Assembly: GCA_002298885.1 (NCBI GenBank) | Contig: DBMK01000257.1 | Location: forward strand, 1-8,398 | DNA length: 8,398 nucleotides | Direction of reading: 5' to 3' | Source of the DNA: Anaerolineaceae bacterium UBA700 | GTDB lineage: Bacteria; Chloroflexota; Anaerolineae; Anaerolineales; Anaerolineaceae | Shown: positions 5,795 to 8,398 of the stretch, one piece after another | How the letters are laid out: every line of letters starts with the position of its first letter | Position numbering within the stretch: the first letter of the stretch is position 1 | Notes under the pieces: model-generated | Database searches by the model: none | What the model saw: the letters and a program-made list of their open reading frames with translations, nothing else | Told to the model about the DNA's origin: nothing | Made by a program: the position numbers and the translations under genes

Positions 5795-7116
5795 TGGCCG
5801 ATACGGTTCAGATGCCCAAGCTGGGGTTCGACATGGCCGAGGGCACGCTGGTGCGCTGGGTGAAGGTCGAAGGCGAGCAGGTGAACAAGGGCGAAGTGCT
5901 GGCCGAAATCGAGACGGACAAGGCGACCGTGGAGGTCGAATCGCAGTTCAGCGGGGTGGTGCTCAAGCACCTGGTGGACGAAAAAGCAGTGGTGCCGGTA
6001 GGCAGCCCCATTGCAGTGATCGGGCAACCGGGTGAAACAGTCAGTGCGGCGGCTGCTTCGGCGCCGGCGGCCGTGCAAGCGCCGGCCGCAAGCGCGGCCC
6101 CATCGGCGTCGGCCGTGCCGGTTGTAGAGGCTGCGCCGGTCGCTGAACCTCAGCCCATTGCAGCGGGACCGGTCAAAGCCTCGCCGCTGGCGCGGCGCAT
6201 TGCCGGCGATTCTGGCCTTGACATTCGCCGGCTGCAGGGCAGCGGCCCTGGCGGGCGCATCGTACGCAGGGACGTCGAGCAGGCCATTGCCCGGCAGGGA
6301 ACTGCCGCAGTCGCGGCGCCCGCGCCGGCTGCGCCGGTAATTTCTGCCCCAGCCGTCCCGGCCCCCGCGCCCAAACCGGCGGCGCTGGTTCCGCTGGCGC
6401 CGTTGGCGCAGTTGGGTGGCGAAGCCCCCCAGGACCAGCACGTGCCGGTCGACAAGCTGCGTTCGGCTATCGGGCGGCGAATGGTCGAATCGAAGCAGCA
6501 GTTCCCCCATTTTTACGTCACCCACGAGTACGACGTCGAGAAGCTGCTGGCGCTGCGCAAGAGCATCAACGAGCTTCTGCCGGACGACCAGAAGATTTCG
6601 GTCCACGATTTCATCGTTAAGGCCGTGGCGCTGAGCCTGCGGCGCTTCCCCAACCTGAACGCCTCGTTTGCCGGGAATGAGATCGTGCGCCACGGGCACG
6701 TTAACGTGGGTACCGCCGTGGCCATCGAAGGCGGCGTGATGACCGTGGTTTGCAAGGACACCGATATGAAGCCGCTGCGCCTGATCTCGCAGGAAGTGCG
6801 CGCCATGTCGGGTCGAGCGCGCGCCGGCAAGATCCGCCCGGAAGACGTGGAGGGTTCGACCTTCTCGATCAGCAACCTGGGCATGTTCGATGTTGAAAAC
6901 TTTATCGCCATCATCACCCCGCCCGAGGCGGCTGTGTTGGCGGTGGGCACAGCGCGCCAGGTTCCGGTGGTGGGCGCGAATGGCGAACTGAAGGCGGGCA
7001 TGCGCATGAAGGCCACCATCTCGGCCGACCACAGGTTGACGGACGGCGCCGAAGCTGCCCAATTCATGAAGGCGCTGGCGGAGTATTTGGAGCAGCCGTT
7101 ATTGCTGGTGGTTTAG
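5794..7116 (+). CDS. pdhC: Pyruvate dehydrogenase E2 (dihydrolipoamide acetyltransferase)
   Basis: E2 forms the core of the complex and moves the acetyl group from its lipoyl arm to CoA. The 440 residues show one lipoyl domain (1-79) with the lipoylated lysine K43 in ETDKATVEVES (40-50), then an Ala/Pro-rich hinge (about 82-127). A peripheral subunit-binding domain (about 128-166) carries SPLARRIAGDSGLD and GSGPGGRIVRRDV. A second Ala/Pro hinge spans about 168-208. The catalytic domain (about 215-440) carries GSTFSISNLGMF (354-365) and the active-site ADHRLTDG (411-418) with H413 and D417. The usual variant is HRVVDG, so the LT is a mild deviation. It is the last gene of pdhABC; E3 is not adjacent. 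The stop is 16 bases before the terminator-like stem. Confidence 0.94.
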   Translation: MADTVQMPKLGFDMAEGTLVRWVKVEGEQVNKGEVLAEIETDKATVEVESQFSGVVLKHLVDEKAVVPVGSPIAVIGQPGETVSAAAASAPAAVQAPAASAAPSASAVPVVEAAPVAEPQPIAAGPVKASPLARRIAGDSGLDIRRLQGSGPGGRIVRRDVEQAIARQGTAAVAAPAPAAPVISAPAVPAPAPKPAALVPLAPLAQLGGEAPQDQHVPVDKLRSAIGRRMVESKQQFPHFYVTHEYDVEKLLALRKSINELLPDDQKISVHDFIVKAVALSLRRFPNLNASFAGNEIVRHGHVNVGTAVAIEGGVMTVVCKDTDMKPLRLISQEVRAMSGRARAGKIRPEDVEGSTFSISNLGMFDVENFIAIITPPEAAVLAVGTARQVPVVGANGELKAGMRMKATISADHRLTDGAEAAQFMKALAEYLEQPLLLVV

Positions 7117-7119
7117 ATT

Positions 7120-7211
7120 GCCTCACCCCCTGCCCCCTCTTCTGGAGCACCCTGGCACCTCCCGCCAGGGCAGGCGTGTTTCACCGCTCCAGAAGAGGGG
7201 GTGCGTTTTTT
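7120..7211 (+). terminator. Repeat-derived terminator after pdhC
   Basis: A perfect 16-bp stem pairs 7133-7148 (ccccctcttctggagc) with 7186-7201, and six T residues follow at 7206-7211. Inside it is a second hairpin, ccctggc (7150-7156) with gccaggg (7164-7170) around acctccc. Four bases (tgcg) separate the stem from the T-run, so the fit to an intrinsic terminator is good but not perfect. The 5' side begins gcctcaccccctgccccctct, close to the C-rich repeat family at 1655-1695, so the terminator appears to be built from a repeat. It begins four bases after the pdhC stop. Confidence 0.65.
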
Positions 7212-7285
7212 ATTAAGAATCGTAATGACGACTTGTGAACTTCAACAAAATAGTACCGTAACTTCGGCGGTTTATCTAACTGAGA

Positions 7286-7414
7286 CGCCTGGGGTTGAAA
7301 ACCCCAGGCTGCCAAAAATCCAAGTCGGCCAAGGCCGACTTAAAGAGCACGCGCCGTTTCAGCCCGCCTCGGCGGGCTTGAGTTCTTGTAGCCTGGCGGC
7401 TTTAGCCCCAGGCG
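7286..7414. repeat. 129-bp imperfect palindrome made of nested hairpins
   Basis: Four hairpins lie in a row: 7287-7296/7300-7309 (gcctggggtt with aaccccaggc), 7322-7330/7333-7341 (aagtcggcc with ggccgactt), 7361-7368/7371-7378 (agcccgcc with ggcgggct) and 7391-7401/7404-7413 (gcctgg-c-ggct with agcc-ccaggc, one bulge). The left half (hairpins 1 and 2) is roughly the reverse complement of the right half (4 and 3), so the whole is a palindrome of palindromes centred near 7350. The open reading frame at 7201-7455 only reads through it and is not a gene. Apart from this, the terminator and the repeat at 7464-7484, I see nothing in 7117-7510. Confidence 0.8.
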
Positions 7415-7463
7415 GCGCAAGCATGTACGAAAGATTAGGGTACGGTATTTATTAGTTAAAATT

Positions 7464-7484
7464 CATCAGTCGTCACTACGATTC
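7464..7484. repeat. Short copy of the agtcgt repeat lacking the hairpin
   Basis: The 17 bases agtcgtcactacgattc at 7468-7484 equal 97-113, and the four preceding bases catc equal 63-66. The copy is therefore exactly what would remain if the 30 bases between the two agtcgt hexamers at 67-72 and 97-102 were lost. It lies 27 bp upstream of the GT87-like gene. Confidence 0.75.
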
Positions 7485-7510
7485 TTGATTCGCATATAGA
7501 ATCATTCCAT

Positions 7511-8353
7511 ATGGATTCCCTGAGGGGGTTAACACACAGCAGGTTCATCAGGTGGCAGTGGGTGCTGGTCCTGGTAATGCTGGCCGGACTGACGGTGGCG
7601 ATGGTGTACGTCCTTCCGCCGGCAGTGGATTGGCAGGAATCGTTCCGCCCGGCGACGTTGGAGCTGCTGGCGGGGCGTTCTCCTTATACCGTGGAATCAT
7701 ATTACAACGCGCCATGGACCCTGCTGCCACTGATCCCGTTTGCGCTGCTGCCGTTGGAGTTGTCGCGGGCGCTGCTGGTGGTGGTGAGCCTGGCCGGGTT
7801 CGGCTGGACGGCTTACCGCATGGGAGCCCGCCCGGCAGTTATGTTCCTGCTGCTGGCCTCGCCGCCAGTGATCCACTGCCTGCTCAACGGCAACGTGGAA
7901 TGGATGGTGGTGCCGGCGTTCGTGCTGCCTCCCTGGTTGGGTTTGTTCCTGATCGCCATCAAGCCGCAGGTCGGTTTCGTGCTGGCCATTTACTGGCTTT
8001 TCGAGGCCTGGCGGGAGGGCGGGCTGCGCAAGGTGGCGATTACCTTTGCCCCGGTGACGGTCGTCCTGCTGTTATCCTGCTTGATCTTTGGGCTGTGGCC
8101 TCTGCGCCTGGAGACCCGCCTGGATACCACCCATTACAGCTTCTGGCCGGCTTCGTTGCCGGTCGGGTTGGCTCTGCTGGTCTACGCCATCCGCAAGCGC
8201 AAGATTAACAATATCTACGGCGCCTCGCCGCTGCTGGCCCCGCATGCGCTGCTGCATTCATGGGTCGGCGGGTTGTATTCCCTGATCAATTCCTGGCCCG
8301 AGATGTTTGCGGCGGTCGGCGGGCTGTGGATCGTTGTTTATTTACTTAGGTAA
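7511..8353 (+). CDS. GT87-like integral membrane protein, short form
   Basis: The 280-residue protein is almost wholly hydrophobic with about eight membrane segments (roughly 16-36, 69-83, 85-103, 108-124, 134-150, 154-165, 175-195, 213-228, 262-279, some uncertain). It resembles GT-C glycosyltransferases of family 87 (mannosyltransferase-like, DUF2029). The evidence is an early external acidic pair near VDWQESFRPA (39-48), then LLAGRSPYTVESYYNAPW (52-69), and the loop motif IKPQVGF (150-156). GT87 members transfer mannose or related sugars from polyprenyl phosphate donors to lipid-linked or cell-envelope acceptors. Substrate is not inferable. Most members have about 400 residues; this one lacks the long C-terminal part and may be a minimal or decayed form, though the frame is intact. 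No clear Shine-Dalgarno precedes ATG 7511, and no better start is nearby. Confidence 0.75.
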   Translation: MDSLRGLTHSRFIRWQWVLVLVMLAGLTVAMVYVLPPAVDWQESFRPATLELLAGRSPYTVESYYNAPWTLLPLIPFALLPLELSRALLVVVSLAGFGWTAYRMGARPAVMFLLLASPPVIHCLLNGNVEWMVVPAFVLPPWLGLFLIAIKPQVGFVLAIYWLFEAWREGGLRKVAITFAPVTVVLLLSCLIFGLWPLRLETRLDTTHYSFWPASLPVGLALLVYAIRKRKINNIYGASPLLAPHALLHSWVGGLYSLINSWPEMFAAVGGLWIVVYLLR

Positions 8354-8381
8354 GTTCACTAATGTTGCTGCGTCGTTATTG

Positions 8382-8398
8382 ACCTAACCCCCCGGCCC
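8382..8398. repeat. Partial copy of C-rich interspersed repeat (left end)
   Basis: The last 17 bases, acctaaccccccggccc, match 1655-1671 with one difference (a for c at the fifth position). The window stops before the hairpin. It follows the GT87-like gene after 28 bp, as another copy follows pdhC, so it may likewise form its terminator. Confidence 0.7.

Noticed and set aside
5668..7062. A 464-codon open frame on the minus strand opposite pdhC
   Set aside because: It is antisense to a textbook E2 gene, and its translation is rich in Arg, His and Gly with no domain. It is the usual long shadow frame opposite GC-rich, Ala/Pro-rich coding sequence.
7201..7455. An 84-codon open frame on the plus strand
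   Set aside because: It lies across the terminator T-run and the nested palindromes. Its sequence is determined by the repeats, and it has no ribosome site.

Overview
The window reads as a bacterial chromosome segment. It has GC-rich, densely packed genes separated by gaps full of palindromic repeats, and the gene content (PadR plus membrane protein, a ClbS/DfsB-like four-helix protein, a GT87-like membrane protein, a cyanobacterial/Chloroflexota-style PDH operon) resembles Chloroflexota of the Anaerolineae type. That placement is an inference from style; no marker gene is present.

Layout. Positions 1-123 hold repeat sequence only: one end of a C-rich repeat and a hairpin repeat. On the minus strand, a PadR-family repressor (1188-1553) and a polytopic membrane protein (124-1191) form a two-gene operon joined by an ATGA overlap, with a readable promoter at 1586-1620. 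The gap 1554-1969 carries this promoter and a 212-bp element bounded by a perfect 41-bp inverted repeat (1655-1866). On the plus strand follow a 97-residue protein of unknown function (1970-2263), a DinB/ClbS-like protein (2325-2795) and a five-helix membrane protein (2806-3606), probably co-transcribed.

The main unit is a 2-oxo acid dehydrogenase operon, most likely pyruvate dehydrogenase: E1 alpha (3852-4820), E1 beta (4823-5794) and E2 (5794-7116). The joins are a 2-nt gap and a 1-nt overlap, each with a strong Shine-Dalgarno. A 245-bp leader region precedes it, with an extended -10 promoter, a purine heptad repeat and two hairpins. A large stem with a T-run follows it and probably ends the transcript. 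E1 decarboxylates pyruvate on TPP and acetylates the lipoyl arm of E2, and E2 passes the acetyl group to CoA. The E3 gene that reoxidises the lipoyl group is not in the window.

Positions 7117-7510 are non-coding and repeat-rich: the terminator-like stem, a 129-bp palindrome made of smaller palindromes, and a shortened copy of the repeat at 63-113. A short GT87-like integral membrane protein (7511-8353) follows, and the window ends inside another copy of the C-rich repeat. I see no phage, CRISPR, transposase, tRNA or rRNA. No clearly new system is evident. The most interesting points are the repeat families, which seem to have been adopted as a terminator in one place, the structured PDH leader, and the PadR-controlled membrane protein.
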